Shown: in pieces, positions 1 through 12,436 of the stretch
How the letters are laid out: every line of letters begins with the position of its first letter
Numbering within the stretch: the stretch's first letter is position 1
Assembly (NCBI RefSeq): GCF_002994745.2
Contig: NC_037088.1
Location: forward strand, 55,774,397 to 55,838,396
Length of the DNA stretch: 64,000 nucleotides
Direction: 5' to 3'
DNA from: Rosa chinensis
Taxonomy: Eukaryota > Streptophyta > Magnoliopsida > Rosales > Rosaceae
Translations under genes and position numbers: made by a program
The notes under the pieces: model-generated
Told to the model about the DNA's origin: nothing
Seen by the model: only the letters and a program-made list of their open reading frames with translations
Database searches by the model: none

Positions 1-322
1 AACTTAAAGATACTCACACTTGCAGCGATTTCAGCCAAGAATTACAGAAAAATCACCAGCCAAGTCTCGTAAAAACTTCTTTACGAGAGAAATTTCGATC
101 TCAATCAGTCAATCTGCTCAGATTTCTGAGCAGCCAAAGCAGAAAAAGGAAAACGAAGAAAGGTTCTCGGAGATTCCTTTTTCTTTCTTTTTTTTTCCAA
201 ACGGTCAAGAAAAATAAACCAGCAGTGGAAGCAAATAAATTCAACAGGAAAAGGAATTCAAAATTCGAAAAATCAAAAATCAAAAATCTGTGCAATTATG
301 GAAGAATCTTGGAGTTACTTAC

Positions 323-570
323 TCGGATACACTGCTGCTGCTCGAAAATTCAAAATTCAAAAAGAAGAAGAAGAAGAAGAAAATAATAATGAGGAGGAGG
401 ATTTTTCCAACTGAGGAATCCGGATTCTAAGGGAAACGGAATTTTAAAAAAGATGCGAGAGGGAGAGAGAGATCGAGTCTTACCAAACGACGTCAGAGGC
501 CGGCGTTTCGACCGTTAGAGTCCAAGGCCAGTTGGATTCCGCGAGGCAGACGAAGCAGTGTGAGTGATAC

Positions 571-604
<34 letters not shown>
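323..604 (-). promoter_or_regulatory. Candidate 5' leader of a minus-strand gene lying left of the window
   Basis: Read on the minus strand, this stretch has two good splice donor sequences: GTAAGT at 322-317, and GTAAGA near 483-478. Upstream of them is a pure CT tract (GA on the plus strand, 575-604), a common feature of plant 5' untranslated leaders just downstream of a transcription start. No coding exon is visible, so the coding part would lie beyond position 1. This rests on splice motifs and composition only. The short open frames here look like chance. Confidence 0.3.
575..604. repeat. (GA)n microsatellite
   Basis: An uninterrupted run of about 15 GA units. It may belong to the leader of the minus-strand gene proposed here. 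Confidence 0.9.
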
Positions 605-607
<3 letters not shown>

Positions 608-989
608 ATTATGGTTTATCGGGGGCTTTTATTATTATTGTTATTGTGTTTATTAATTAAAAATGATTTTGTACGCGCGCTTGGTTTGAGTATTTCATGG
701 GGGCAAAGTGGTCCGAAAGAGAAACTTTTGAAAAAATTTGTCGCCTGCGGAAAAAGCGGGGGGGAGGAGCGGTCTGAAAAGGCGGCAATCGGGTGTAATT
801 GGTTCCACTGTGTAAAGAGAGAGGCTGGGCAATGGTGTGGTGACACGTTGCAAAATGAGGATGAGCTTCGTTTAAAGCTTAGTTAATGACATTAAAATCT
901 GATGTAACCTAACCACATAACCACATTATGTGTGACGACATAGCACGTCAGAGTCGGATTGTTTAATATGGTACAACAACATACAGTGG
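605..989. other. Intergenic, no gene seen
   Basis: Open frames here have no recognisable protein character. If the leader to the left is real, this would hold the promoter of that minus-strand gene, but I see no clear TATA box. Confidence 0.4.
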
Positions 990-1161
990 TGTTCACCTGG
1001 TTAGTTGCTGACCAAAGAATTTATGCTCAACAACCCTTAGATTTACATCAAAAGGTGGAAAATAAAACACCTCAACTTAATAATAATTCTCTCTGCCTTT
1101 GGATTTACATCTAAGGGTGGTTGAGCATTATTTTGTTGGTCAGCAACTGACCAGGTGAACA
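990..1161 (+). mobile_element. 172-bp MITE, copy 1
   Basis: The element begins TGTTCACCTGGTTAGTTGCT and ends with an imperfect reverse complement of that start, giving terminal inverted repeats of about 30 bp. A second copy of exactly the same length lies at 2193-2364 in the opposite orientation and aligns end to end. There is no coding capacity, so it is a non-autonomous DNA element. I could not identify a clean TSD, so the superfamily is left open. Confidence 0.85.
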
Positions 1162-2192
1162 TTTTCGCAACAACATAATGTGTCACGGTCGTAGTGGTTA
1201 ACATTTAACAAGGCAAGTTACTCTTACGGTAATTGAAATTTTGGTGAGAATCATACTTCAAGCAAGCATGGAAAACGTGTTACTTTAAAGAAAAAAAAAA
1301 TTAGATAATGGTGCAATAAATAAAATATGAGAGACTTTTTATCTTACACGCTAAAAATATTTTGTGATTCAGTGTCTTAAATGTAAGATATCTCAAAAAT
1401 ATTTTCTGGTTTGTAACGTTACTCAATGTTAATTAAAGAATGTCTATTCCAATATTAATTAAAGAATATCTATTCTAATGTGTTCCGACACCAAAACTAA
1501 AGTGGGATCGAAAGGGCCATAAGGATAAACTATATTTAGTACATATGTAACTGATGACTTCAAAATCAAGTCATGTTGTTGTACGAAAAGGAGCCTAAGC
1601 CAAAGGTGTGACATTAACAAAAGTAATTGTCTTTTAAATCAAGAGATAAGAAAGAAGAAGCCGTTGTGTCATTTTTCTTTTTGGCGGGACCTCATCATCC
1701 CCAAAATCTCTGGCGTGTAGGTACCTTCCTTTATTTAAGTCATCGTAGACACCATGATTCAATTGGATCATTCTAGCTTTCTTCGCATTACCACATGTGT
1801 CCATGATGATGATTGAGGGAAAAGATAGTTTAGACAAAGGATCATTTTTAGTTTTGGTGTGAAGTCGTCAAACGGATCTGACCTTATTAGCTTTTTTCAA
1901 TTCCCTCCAGTTTTTCTTTGCTTTTCAAACTATCAAGTTGATCCAGAAGTCCAACTTTAATGGATGCTCATTGGCAATCTCCGAGCCAGTAATCCCGAAG
2001 CATTGTGATTGTTACGAGCTAATTTTAATCGTTATTCAAAAAAATTTGTTATAACTACGATAAACATCATTTTCTTAGATCCACTGTATCACAATTAATT
2101 TTCAGACAAATGTAAGATAATTACTAAACCTTCTGTTTAATTTTTCTCTGCCAACTAGTATTTAGGCATTTAGCCTAGTAATACAACGAAAA
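1162..2192. other. Intergenic spacer between the two MITE copies
   Basis: AT-rich sequence with short A-runs and no recognisable gene. A 67-codon minus-strand frame near 1634-1837 has no family character. I see nothing else I can support. Confidence 0.5.
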
Positions 2193-2364
2193 TGTTCACC
2201 TAGTCAGTTATTGACCAAGAAAATAATGCTCAATCACTCTTGGATGTAATTCTAATGGCAGAGAGAATTATTATTAAGTTTCGGTGTTTTGTTTTCCACC
2301 ATTGGATGTAAATCTAAGGGTTATTGAGCATAAATTATTTAGTCAACAACTGACCAGATGAACA
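2193..2364 (-). mobile_element. 172-bp MITE, copy 2 (inverted)
   Basis: This has the same TGTTCACC termini and the same length as the copy at 990-1161, and its reverse complement aligns to that copy throughout with scattered differences. The divergence suggests two independent old insertions rather than one recent inverted duplication. Confidence 0.85.
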
Positions 2365-2500
2365 CTACTGAGTAACACAATATTTCTCTCCGCCAAGACA
2401 TTGATAGAAGTCCCAAGCTTAAAATTCATCCTGGTTAAAAGAAGAAAAGATGTTACCATTCGTTATGGACTACTGAGTTTTGTTTTTGTCGTTACTAGGC

Positions 2501-2728
2501 CCAATAGTGAGTTTTTTTTTTTTTTGGGTAGATGAGGGACAAGAGGCCCAAAAAAACAATTACAGATCAAGAATTACGGTCCTAGATTTAGGACTTGCAC
2601 ACAAATCATCAAGCAAAACATTTTTTTGAGGAAAATGTTGCTCCATGAAATGCACTCCAAGATCAGCACCAACACCATCTTTAAAAAGCAAATCATTTCC
2701 CGATAAACATGTCGACCAATAGTGAGTT
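2501..2728 (-). mobile_element. Small retroposed insert with poly(A) and 13-bp TSD
   Basis: The 13-bp direct repeat CCAATAGTGAGTT occurs at 2501-2513 and 2716-2728. Just inside the left copy is a T-run (to 2525), which is a poly(A) tail on the minus strand. Together these are the signature of target-primed reverse transcription: a 5'-truncated LINE, SINE or processed transcript of about 200 bp. The insert has an open minus-strand frame (2560 to the right end, containing DLLFKDGVGADLGVHFMEQH). I do not recognise its parent. Confidence 0.75.
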
Positions 2729-2956
2729 GGATACTTGGGCCGCTTTATTTCTTGATCCTTCAATATTTATGGGCCGGGTCTCATTTAAAATCCTTCTACC
2801 TCTTGGGCCTGTGATTTGTAAGCTTTGACTTTTCGAGAAAGTACATAAACGACGCCGGAACGAATTCTCAACAAAACTACTCTATCTTCTTCTCCGGTGT
2901 TCCTTTTGTCCTCTTCTTCTCAACTCCCACACTGCTCTCTCCTATCCCTTTCTCCG

Positions 2957-5900
2957 ATGGAGATGGACTCCCTCCCCAACGGCACCTCCGCCTCCCCGAG
3001 CCCAGGCCCAAGCCCAAGCCCGAGCCCAGCCACCGCACCCCCGCCGTCCTTGAAGCTCGGCCACCTCTCCGACTCCTTGAAGCTCGAGCACCAGTTCCTC
3101 CGAGTCCCCTTCGAGCACTACAAGAAGACGATCCGCGCCAACCACCGCGTCGCCGAGAAGGAGATGTCCGCCGTCATCAACGGCGTCAACGAAGCCGCCG
3201 ACCGCGACGACATGCTCTGCGACGACGCCGTCAGTCACCTCAATTCCCTCGTCTCCAGGCTCCAAGGCCTCAAACGAAAGGTAGGTAAACGAATCACAAT
3301 TCATAGAATTAGAGTGATCTGGAGTATTGAATCGTCGAAATTCGAGCTAATAATTTTGAATGTTTGGCATAACAAGTGGTTGTTCCTAATTGAATTGCGA
3401 AATTGTGATTCGGATTTTGTGTGATGATGGATATAATTGCTTGGTGAAGCTGGAAGAGGGGAGCAAGACTGAGCACTTACAGGCGCAGAGGTGCCGGGCG
3501 AGGCTGGATCATTTAGAATCAGCAGATGTGGAGAATTTGTCAGAATGGAACAATGTGCGCTTGAACCGGATCCTTGTGGACTATATGTTGAGAATGTCTT
3601 ATTATGATACCGCGGTGAAGCTGGCCGAAAGCCAAAATATTCAGGTAGTTTCGCTTTCTGGTCTCGGATTAGCTGGCATTGTATAATATTATGGTTCTTT
3701 ATGCTATGGTCTCGGTCTTGTTCGTTCCGGTATTTGTAACTCATGCCTAGCCTATTAGAAATGAAAAAGAGTAAAATTATAGCTTGGCCAAAAGGTTTTG
3801 TAATTCGCAATAAGTGAAGAAACCAGCATATAGATTGAAACAGGTTGAGTCTCATTCCTGAAGTATAAGAGTTAAAAGAGTGAAGACAAGTAGAAATAAG
3901 TAATGGATAATGGCCTCCAGTTTCTCTCCTTGGAAGACTGCCAGGGTTCATTGGCGTATTTGAATCTCTTTGCTTTTAAGCATAATGCTGATTCTTCTCT
4001 TATTTTGAAACTGCGACATGATTAGTGTTTCTTATGTTCCAGGATCTTGTTGATATCGATGTATTTCAAGAAGCCAGAAAGGTTATTGAAGCTCTCCAGA
4101 ATAAGGAGGTAGGCCCTGCCCTAGCCTGGTGTGCTGAGAATAAGTCAAGGTTAAAGAAATCCAAGGTATGCATTCTCTTTGTCTTCTGTGTACGTTGGTG
4201 GGGAGACCTTGCTATAATTGGGGTGGTTAGATGAGTTTTCTTTGTACAATTATTTGTTGTATTGCTTGTTTCTGAATTACAAAATGAATACTCTCTATAT
4301 AAGCTAATCTGGCTGTTCTTTCGTGGCATCTCTCCTGCTGCTTGGCTTATCTTACATTTGACTTGCTATTATTCTCACAATATGGGGTACATGTTCTAGT
4401 TATGCATATCTCTTGCACGTTTCCTACATAATAGGAGATCAAAGTGAATGGAAAAATGACTTTCATAAATGTTTAATCATTCTTGTCCTATATGGTTGTT
4501 AAAGGTCCACCATAGTGATGGCTCAACTGCTTTCCACAGTATCTTCACCCTACCTGATTTCTGATAATTGCTCGTGAAGTTATATTTGATATGATTGCAT
4601 GTCTAGATTGAGGCTTGCTGGCGCAAAGAAAGTAATGATGTCTTTCCTTTTCGGAGGGGGCAGTGGGTGGTTTACTTCTGCTAGTTAGATTATTGCAATT
4701 TTATATAATTAAGCCAGATGAAGTGGCATATCTATTCTCTTACTCTGTACTTGGACTCCATTTTGTGAGTAGTTGCTTTGAACTGCTTTTATCAAACAAG
4801 ACACATAGGGTTTAGTTACTACTTCGATACTTACCCTAATTTTATTGTGCTAAAATCTGGCTATTTGTCTAATACTGCATCTTTTATTGATGGCAGAGCA
4901 AATTGGAGTTTCAGCTAAGACTTCAAGAGTTTATAGAGTTGGTACGAGCTGAAAATAACTTACGAGCTATCACATATGCCCAGAAATACCTTGCACCATG
5001 GGGTACTACCTATATGAAAGAATTGCAGCGGGTCTTTGTAACAGTAGCTTATAAGAGTACTACCGAATGTGGTACATACAAGGTGATTCTTTTCTCTAGT
5101 TCAGGAAGCTCCTTTTCTTTTTGGATTACTTTGATGCATTTTTCTTCTTCTTTTCTGATATGGTGGAAAGCATTATCAGTTTTTACTAGTCTGGAATTAG
5201 TTGTGTTGCTTTGTTTTATTGGAATGGACTTGCAGATGTAAAGATAAAGATATAACTCGAATGCGAAAGTAGTAAACTAAGTACTTTTGGGACTATGGTC
5301 TCTCTAATCGTTTTAGTCGTTTATCTTCTAAGATATGTGATTGATTTTCTCTTTGGTTGGTTATGCTATCCAGGTTTTATTTGAACCAAAACAATGGGAT
5401 TACCTGGTTGACCAATTCAAACAGGAATTCTGCAAGTTATATGGCATGACACTTGAGCCTCTGCTGAATATTTATCTGCAAGCAGGACTCTCTGCTCTGA
5501 AAACTCCGTATCCATTTACTGATATTTATCTGATTTCTATATTATTGTCCTCATATACATTTAATCAGTGGGATAGAATGCCTGCAGCCCTGCAGGATTA
5601 TCCAATTAGAATGGTGAAACAGCAAATGCATTGGGCGCATTATGTGATTGAAATGGAGAACAATTTTAGGATTACTGACAACAATTTATTGTGGCTGTCA
5701 AGTACATGTATTGAGTTTACTCAATGCATGATGTAAACCGTTTTCATGTCATTATAGTTTTATTTCCCATTAGGGGTTGTAAGTTATAATCCTTACTGTC
5801 ATAAAAGTGGCTTCTTCCTTTGGCTTTTGGTCACTTCTGATTCACCTTTATGCACATGTGGTTATTGCATTAGAGCTGCATCTTGTATCCAGATCTGTTG

Positions 5901-6290
5901 TTTTGCCTTGATTTATTCCAGATATTGTTATGAAGATGATTGCACCAAGGAGGATCCACTGTCACAGGAAGGTTTCCGTAAGCTAGCCCTGCCATTACCT
6001 TATTCTAAGCAGCATCACTCAAAGCTTGTTTGCTACATAACTAAGGAACTGATGGACACGGAAAATCCACCACAAGTTCTGCCAAACGGCCGTGTCTACA
6101 GCACTAAGGTTCCCACATTTGTGCCAGTAATAATTAGATGATTGGTCATTGAGTGTTCGAATCTTAACTTAAGTTTATGTTTGGGCAGGCCCTGGAAGAA
6201 ATGGCCAAGAAGAATGATGGGAAAATTACTTGTCCGAGGACAGGTGAGATCTACAACTACACAGATCTGGTGAAGGCATATATATCATGA
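2957..6290 (+). CDS. MAEA: MAEA-like subunit of the GID/CTLH ubiquitin ligase, seven exons
   Basis: MAEA (Fyv10/Gid9) is one of the RING-type subunits of the GID/CTLH E3 ubiquitin ligase. Exons read by eye: 2957-3280, 3450-3644, 4043-4165, 4897-5082, 5374-5507, 5922-6108, 6189-6290. They join in frame to 416 residues with no stop. Order of domains: a Pro/Ser-rich N-terminus (repeated PSPSP), LisH at about 140-170 (NNVRLNRILVDYMLRMSYYD), CTLH at about 174-247, CRA to about 320, then a degenerate C-terminal RING with CYEDDC and CPRTGEIY. I chose the ATG at 2957 because MEMDSLPNG reads as a natural N-terminus; an in-frame ATG at 2897 would add 20 residues. Intron 6 begins GTTCCC, a weak donor. 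Intron 5 is partly open in frame but is not needed. The last two exons are duplicated at 54821-55184. Confidence 0.93.
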
Positions 6291-6964
6291 GTCTACATAT
6301 TTGTTCAAGTTCTGCTGGCTATGTATCAGCCTGTGCTCTATGTACATAAATCCTTTCTTTTCGATTAAAGTGCCACAAATTCTGGTATAAGAAATTTCCC
6401 TGTGCTGTTATTCTCATGATGCCTCAACTTGGTGTTACTCTTGGGAACTTGAAACATGTATATAAGCAAGTTACTCTTTACAATTTTATCAAGTTACTCT
6501 TTACAATTTTATTTCCAATTAGTTTCATAATTTGTACCAAAATATATTCTACATATATTAAATTTATTTGATAGAACTCCAAGCAGCGTTTCTACTTTCT
6601 ACCAGTAGTCTGGGATCAATCAGTGCAATTACTATGGGGAAAAAAGATTCGAAAATAATCCTATGATTGCATGAACTTTCCCATCTCTCTCTTTTGTAAA
6701 GAGAATCAAAGAAATAAAATATTCAGGAATTGATTGATTCAACAACATTGAGAGGCATCCAACGACGGTACCCGAAAATTATGTAGCAAATTAGGAGCCA
6801 CTTGAAATTTAACATATACAATCATTTGCATGAAACCACCTTCATTCCAGAATTCATGGGCAGCAAGGTGCAAACTTCTTCGTCTTCTTTGTGTTTTCGT
6901 CGAAAGGTGTAAACTCCTTGACTAGATCATTGACTTCGTTGGTGGTTATGAAAACAAATGCTGG
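6291..6964. other. MAEA 3' UTR and intergenic spacer
   Basis: This holds the MAEA 3' untranslated region and AT-rich spacer up to the LINE insertion point. It aligns with 55185-55855 in copy B. No gene is supported. Weak open frames on both strands near 6880-6960 continue into the spacer after the LINE, but I cannot name them. Confidence 0.6.
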
Positions 6965-7226
6965 TAATGATATGAAGGACACTTTGTTCGAAATAAAGAA
7001 CAGAGGAAGAAAAAGAACCAGGGGGAACAAAGGAGGAAAAGGAAAAGGGAGAGGAAGTCTACCGGTGTCGGCTGAGTTTATCTCTGGTTTACTCGATGAG
7101 TCCTACCCAGCACCCACAGCTGAAAATACTCATGTGGCAGTAGCTATTGTGGAAGAAGGTATGGAGGACGTAACCCACCTCCAGGGCTGTGGCGGCTGGC
7201 CGAATTCAGCTGCAAGGAACCAATGA
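6965..7226 (+). pseudogene. LINE ORF1 tail (truncated)
   Basis: A basic, glycine- and lysine-rich stretch (GRKRTRGNKGGKGKGRG) runs in frame to a stop at 7224-7226, overlapping the start of ORF2. Basic C-termini of this kind are typical of the RNA-binding ORF1 of plant L1 elements. The N-terminal part is missing because the element is 5'-truncated; the frame reads into it from flanking DNA, so it has no start of its own. Confidence 0.65.
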
Positions 7227-10200
7227 ATTACATTTCCTGGAACTGTCAAGGCTTGGGGAAGCCATTGACAGTACAAACCTTAAGGGAGGTTACCCGCTCC
7301 CACAGCCCAGCTTTTGTTTTTCTCTCTGAAACACATCAGAGTTATCATTTTGTAGATAAAGTTAGAAGGCAGTTTGGTTACAGTAAAGGATTTAATGTCG
7401 AACCCATTGAAACAGCTGGCGGTCTAAGTCTTTGGTGGAAACCTGAATTTTCCGTGAGTATCTTGGATTACTCAATGCATTTCGTTGATACTGTGGTAAC
7501 CAAGACTGGCTCATCACGCTTCAGGATCACTTGGCTTTATGGTCCACCCTATTTTGCTGATAAGGAAAAGTTTTGGGATTCCTGGAATAGTAAAAATTGG
7601 AATGATGGGACGCCCTGGTTGGTAATTGGTGATTTGAATGAATTGATAAGCCAACATGAGAAAGAAGGAAGAGCTACTTGGGGTCTCAATAGAAAGCATT
7701 TTTTGAGATGCTTCCAGAACACAAATAAGTTGATCGATATTCCAAGGGCAGAATTTCACTTGGGCAAGGAAGGTGGATGGTGTAATTGTGCTGCAAGAAA
7801 GATTGGATAGATGTCTTGTTGGCGAGAATTGGCTTCTAGCTTGGCCAGACACCACCTTGTCGCATCTGACTAGGATTGGTTCTGATCACAATCATATTCT
7901 CTTGGAAACAAACCCAGTTTTGATCAAGCCCAAACCCTCCTTTAAGTTTGAGGCATATTGGGCCGAGGATTCTGATTGTTATGAGATAATTAGGGATAAT
8001 TGGAGGAGTACTGGAACTGCTTCACATAGTTCCACTTGGTCTTCTAACTTATCCAGATGCAAGCACAAATTAAGGAAGTGGAGCAAGACACGCTTTCCCA
8101 AGAGCACTAATTCTGAAATAAAAAAATGCCTCTTGGAACTTGAAGATCTACAAATCTCGGCTCCTTTCACTATTAATGTTCAGCAATTGGAAATCACAAA
8201 CAAGTTGAGCTCTCTTTGGAGATTGAATGAGCAGTATTGGCACCAAAGGTCCAGGATTAATTGGCTAAAAGCTGGAGACTCTAATTCACGGTTCTTCCAT
8301 CTCACCACGATTCACCGAAGGCAAAGGAATCGCATCCTAAGGATACAAACTGCTAATGAAGTTTGGGATTGGAGAAAGGTATATCAGGAGGGAGTTTGAA
8401 TTACAGTTCAAGGCTATTTTAAGAAGCCAAGGTCCTCGTCAGTGGGGTGAGGCACTCTCGGGTGTTAATCACCTGGTCACCATGGAGATGAATGACAACT
8501 TAACTGCTCCCTTTACCGTGGAGGAAGTGAAAGAGGCCGTTTTTCAGTTGGGAGCACTAAAGGCCCCGGGCCCTGATGGCTTCCCGGGATTATTCTATCA
8601 CAAATACTGGACTATTGTCAATGAGGTGATTCTTGCTACATCTACTGAGTTTGAAGCAAGCAGAGTCAGACTTGAAGCTCTAAACTTGACTCATATTGCT
8701 CTAATTCCTAAAGTCTCAAATCCTGAGAAGACCACACAATTCAGGCCTATTAGTCTTTGCAACAACTCGTACAAGATTCTTTCTAAGCTGCTAGCCAACA
8801 GATTAAAGGTAATCCTCCCTCAGATTATCTCTTCAAACCAAAACGCTTTCGTCCCAGAGAGGCAGATACAGGACAATATCATGCTAGCCCATGAGACCTA
8901 TCATTACCTTCGTTTGAAAAGGGAAGGGGGGAATCATGCATTTGGTCTAAAGCTAGACATGAACAAAGCATATGACAGAGTTGAATGAGACTTTTTGGAG
9001 GCTGCTCTCCTAAGTTTTGGGTTCTCTAGATCTTGGGTTACATTGGTAATGAGTTGTGTTACTACCGTATCATTTTCAATTGTTTTGAATGGTAAAGCAG
9101 GCCCTTTTTTCAAGCCCAGTATAGGGCTTAGACAAGGCGATCCACTCTCGCCTTATCTCTTCCTCATTGTCAGCGAGGTCCTATCTCTTCGACTCACCAA
9201 GGCAGTTTCTATCGGAGTAATAAAGGGTGTTAAACTTAGTAGGAGTTGCCCGGTAATCTCACATCTTTTCTTTGCGGACGACTCCCTCTTCTTTCTGAAT
9301 GCTACACTACAAAACTGCTCGCAACTTAATGCCATACTTATTGAGTACTGTGAAGCTTCGGGACAAAGGATAAACTTTGATAAGTCAAGTTTATACTTCT
9401 CTCCTAATACACCAAGTGAGATGAGCAGGTTAATGTGTGAACTACTAAGTATCAAAGTGGTGGATAATCCAGGTATCTACTTAGGACTCCCAACAATCTG
9501 GGGGAGGTCCAAAAAGGAGGCTCTTGGCTACATCAAAGATAGAATTAGCAGGAAGATCGATGGCTGGAAACAGAGTTCCTTGTCTATGGCTGGAAGAGAG
9601 ATATTGATCAAGTGTGTTGCCACTGCTATACCATCTTATCCGATGGCCTGCTTTAAATTCCCTGCCAATATTTGTAATGATATAAACTCTCTACTCGGGA
9701 ATTTTTGGTGGGGATCAAATGACAGTAGCAACAAGATTCATTGGAAAAATTGGGAGTCTCTTGGTCTTGCAAAAGATGCCGGGGGCATGGGATTCAGGGA
9801 TTTACAGGATTTTAATATGGCTCTACTAGCAAAACAATGCTGGAGATTAATGCAGGGCCCTCACTCTTTATGGGCAAGAGTTCTCAAAGCCCGGTACTTC
9901 CCCAATTGCGAATTTAAATATGCTACTAAGGGGTACAGAGCCTCATGGGGCTGGTCTAGCTTGATTGAAGCTAAGGATACCATTATGAAAGGTTCTACTT
10001 GGCAGGTTATAAATGGGTTGTCGATCAACATTTGGAAGGGCAACTGGCTCCCTCCCCCCTATGTTAGCCTTATCTCATCTGGTCAAAATGGTCCCATAAA
10101 CTACCCTGATCGAGTCTACTCTTTGATTGATTGGGATATCCGGGCTTGGTCTCTTGGCCACATTCTGCACATACTTCAACCAAGGGAGATAAGTCTGATT

Positions 10201-11361
10201 CTGTCTTTACCTATTGGTGACGGTGAAGGTTCCGATCACCTCATATGGCCATGGAACAAGAATGGTGCCTATACAGTTAGATCTGGTTATCATTGGATGC
10301 ACTCCAATAGACACAGAGCCATCCCTAGCTCTAGTCACTCTTCATACATAGTGGACAGAAATGTATGGAAAGTGATTTGGAAAATTGATACGCTTCCAAA
10401 AGTCAGAAATTTTCTCTGGAGAGCTATATCGGGGGCCATTCCTACCCTTCTAAATTTGTATAGAAGGAAAATCTCCTCATCACCTCTCTACCCGATTTGT
10501 GGTGATTATGAAGAATCTATTGAACATATCCTACTTCTATGTTCTTGGGTTGATCTAATATGGTTTGGGTCACCACTTGGTATCAAAATTGAGAAAAGAA
10601 GTATCACAACAATAGATAAATGGCTACTGAGTTCTTACAATTTAGTATCTACACCAACAGAAAAAAAGAATTTTCTTACCTTGATAAGCTTCTTTTGCTG
10701 GAAGATTTGGACTGCGAGGTGTGAATTTATTTACCAAAAAAAGCCACTGACTCCTCAATTGATCATTAGAAGTGGATCAAATTTGGCTTATGAATATTGG
10801 GGAACAAGAAGTTTGATCTCAGCCCCTCCGCTTCAACCCCCTGCTCAATCTATCAGATGGATTCCCCCCCTCTTGGGTTCGTAAAGATCAATTGCGATGC
10901 TGCGTGGTCTGGCTCCTCCTCTGCTTGTGGTTTAGGAGTAATGATCCGAAATCATCAGTGTGCTGCGATGGGTGGCTCTGCTAGATCGGTCTGCTGCAGC
11001 TCCGTCCCTATTGCAGAGGCAATGGCTGTGTTGGACGACATCAATTCTGCTTTGGAGCACAATTTCACAAAGGTTATTGTGGAATCAGACTCACTAGGAG
11101 TGATCACAGACATCAAATCAAAGAAAAAGAGTAGAGTTTGGGAGACTTACCCTTTAATTGAAGAGATTAGAAGAAGAAGCCTCCAGTTCTCTGAAATATG
11201 CTGGGATTAGATCCCCCGAGAAGTGAATTCAGTCGCTCACACTGCGGCTTCGCTGGCCAAAGGGATGGTGGGTCTAAACAAATGGGCAAACACGCCACCA
11301 CCATCCTTACTTCGAGTACTGAAGACTGATGGCTTTCCATGCCCTCCGCTAGAAAGCAATT
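7223..11361 (+). pseudogene. LINE ORF2: endonuclease, reverse transcriptase, RNase H (broken)
   Basis: Domains in order: APE-type endonuclease from 7223 (NYISWNCQGLG, FLSETH, GDLNE); reverse transcriptase from about 8500 (PGPDGFPGLFY, FRPISLCN, GLRQGDPLSPYLF, FADD at about 9275); a zf-RVT zinc knuckle near 10490-10560 (CGDYEESIEHILLLC); and a C-terminal RNase H from about 10863 (INCDAAWSGSS, VESDSLGVI). RNase H after the RT is a feature of many plant L1 elements. The reading frame is broken by frameshifts near 7790, 8370 and 10870, a TGA at 8986-8988 within the RT, and a stop at 11208-11210. It cannot make a full protein. Confidence 0.93.
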
Positions 11362-12436
11362 AATCAGCTAGTTTCATTCTTGCTTTTGTCCAGTTAACTC
11401 TCTGGTACTTGGTTTAGTTTGAATTAGGTGGAGACGTTTAACTCTTTTCTAATTTGTTTGTAGAACTGTTTTGGGCATTTTCTTGGCTCTCCGGGCTAGT
11501 CCCCTAATGGAACTATCTGTTCAACCAAAAAAAAAAAAAAAAAAATGCTGGGATTGCCTACATGGCCTTCCTTTGGTTCAGAATTGGACCACAGAACTCT
11601 TTCATTGTACTCTATCTACTTTGTCTTTCCAGTTGCGTTATCCTACTGTAAAGATTGATCTTTTGTATATAGAAATTTGAGATCTCAAATTTGGGTTCAA
11701 ACATTTTATGTTACATTATTTGCAAATTTCCAGAATTTCACTTGGTAACCAAGTCTTAGTTAGATAATTCCCAAGTAGATGTAGTTGTGCAGAACGGGAA
11801 AGAGAAAGCTGCAAGGTTAGTTTCTTTTAGCTTGCACAGTAGAGATGATGATGATCTGCAGTATCTGTATGTTGGTAGAAATAGTGGTGGCTGATTTTGT
11901 TTCAGTGAGAAATCTTTTGTGCATGCTAGGTGTTCGAAACAATGCCAATTGGAGCAATCTTCGAACTCCATTAATGTTTTAACTGTTGAATTCTGTGATC
12001 ATCAGTTGATAGGCTCAATGGTATGTTTGTTTGTTGTGTTGTCCAGAAATACAGATTAGAGTAAGAGATGGCTGATGATGAAGGAGATTACAGATCCTAA
12101 GGGGCCTTTCTTTCCCAAGTGGAGAATGATATTTATAGTGTCCTGTCTGTTTGCTGTACTATTGGATCCTTTGTTCCTCTACATTCCTATGATCAATGAT
12201 GATGCCAAGTGCATGAGCTTGGATAGAAACTTGAAGATAGCAGCTCCTGTCTTCCGAATGGTCACAGATGTCTTTTACATACTGAATAGTATTCTTCAAG
12301 TTTATAAATCCAAGAAATGGTTAGCTTTCATCAATGCATTTCGGTCAGGAAGTTGCTCATCCGTGTTATCGAAGTTGAGGAGTATCTCACCAAGCATAGC
12401 TAAGACGATGTGGAAGTCATACATACTAATCGATGT

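Larger units (their letters stand above)
6965..11542 (+). mobile_element. L1-type LINE, 5'-truncated, with poly(A) and TSD
   Basis: A 4.6-kb non-LTR retrotransposon in plus orientation. It ends in an A-run (11527-11545), and AAATGCTGG is repeated at 6956-6964 and 11543-11551. Copy B at about 55851-55860 has this target once and uninterrupted, which confirms both ends. The element starts inside the tail of ORF1, so it is truncated at the 5' end, as is usual. ORF2 is broken by frameshifts and stops, so the copy is dead. Confidence 0.95.

Noticed and set aside
2942..3304. 120-codon minus-strand frame opposite MAEA exon 1
   Set aside because: It is a Gly/Ala/Val-rich shadow of the GC-rich exon and has no start context or homology.
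5508..5736. Open frame continuing past MAEA exon 5 (MPAALQDYPIRMVKQQ...)
   Set aside because: Splicing 5507 to 5922 gives the family sequence KTPYCYEDDC in frame, so the open stretch is an intron that happens to lack stops.
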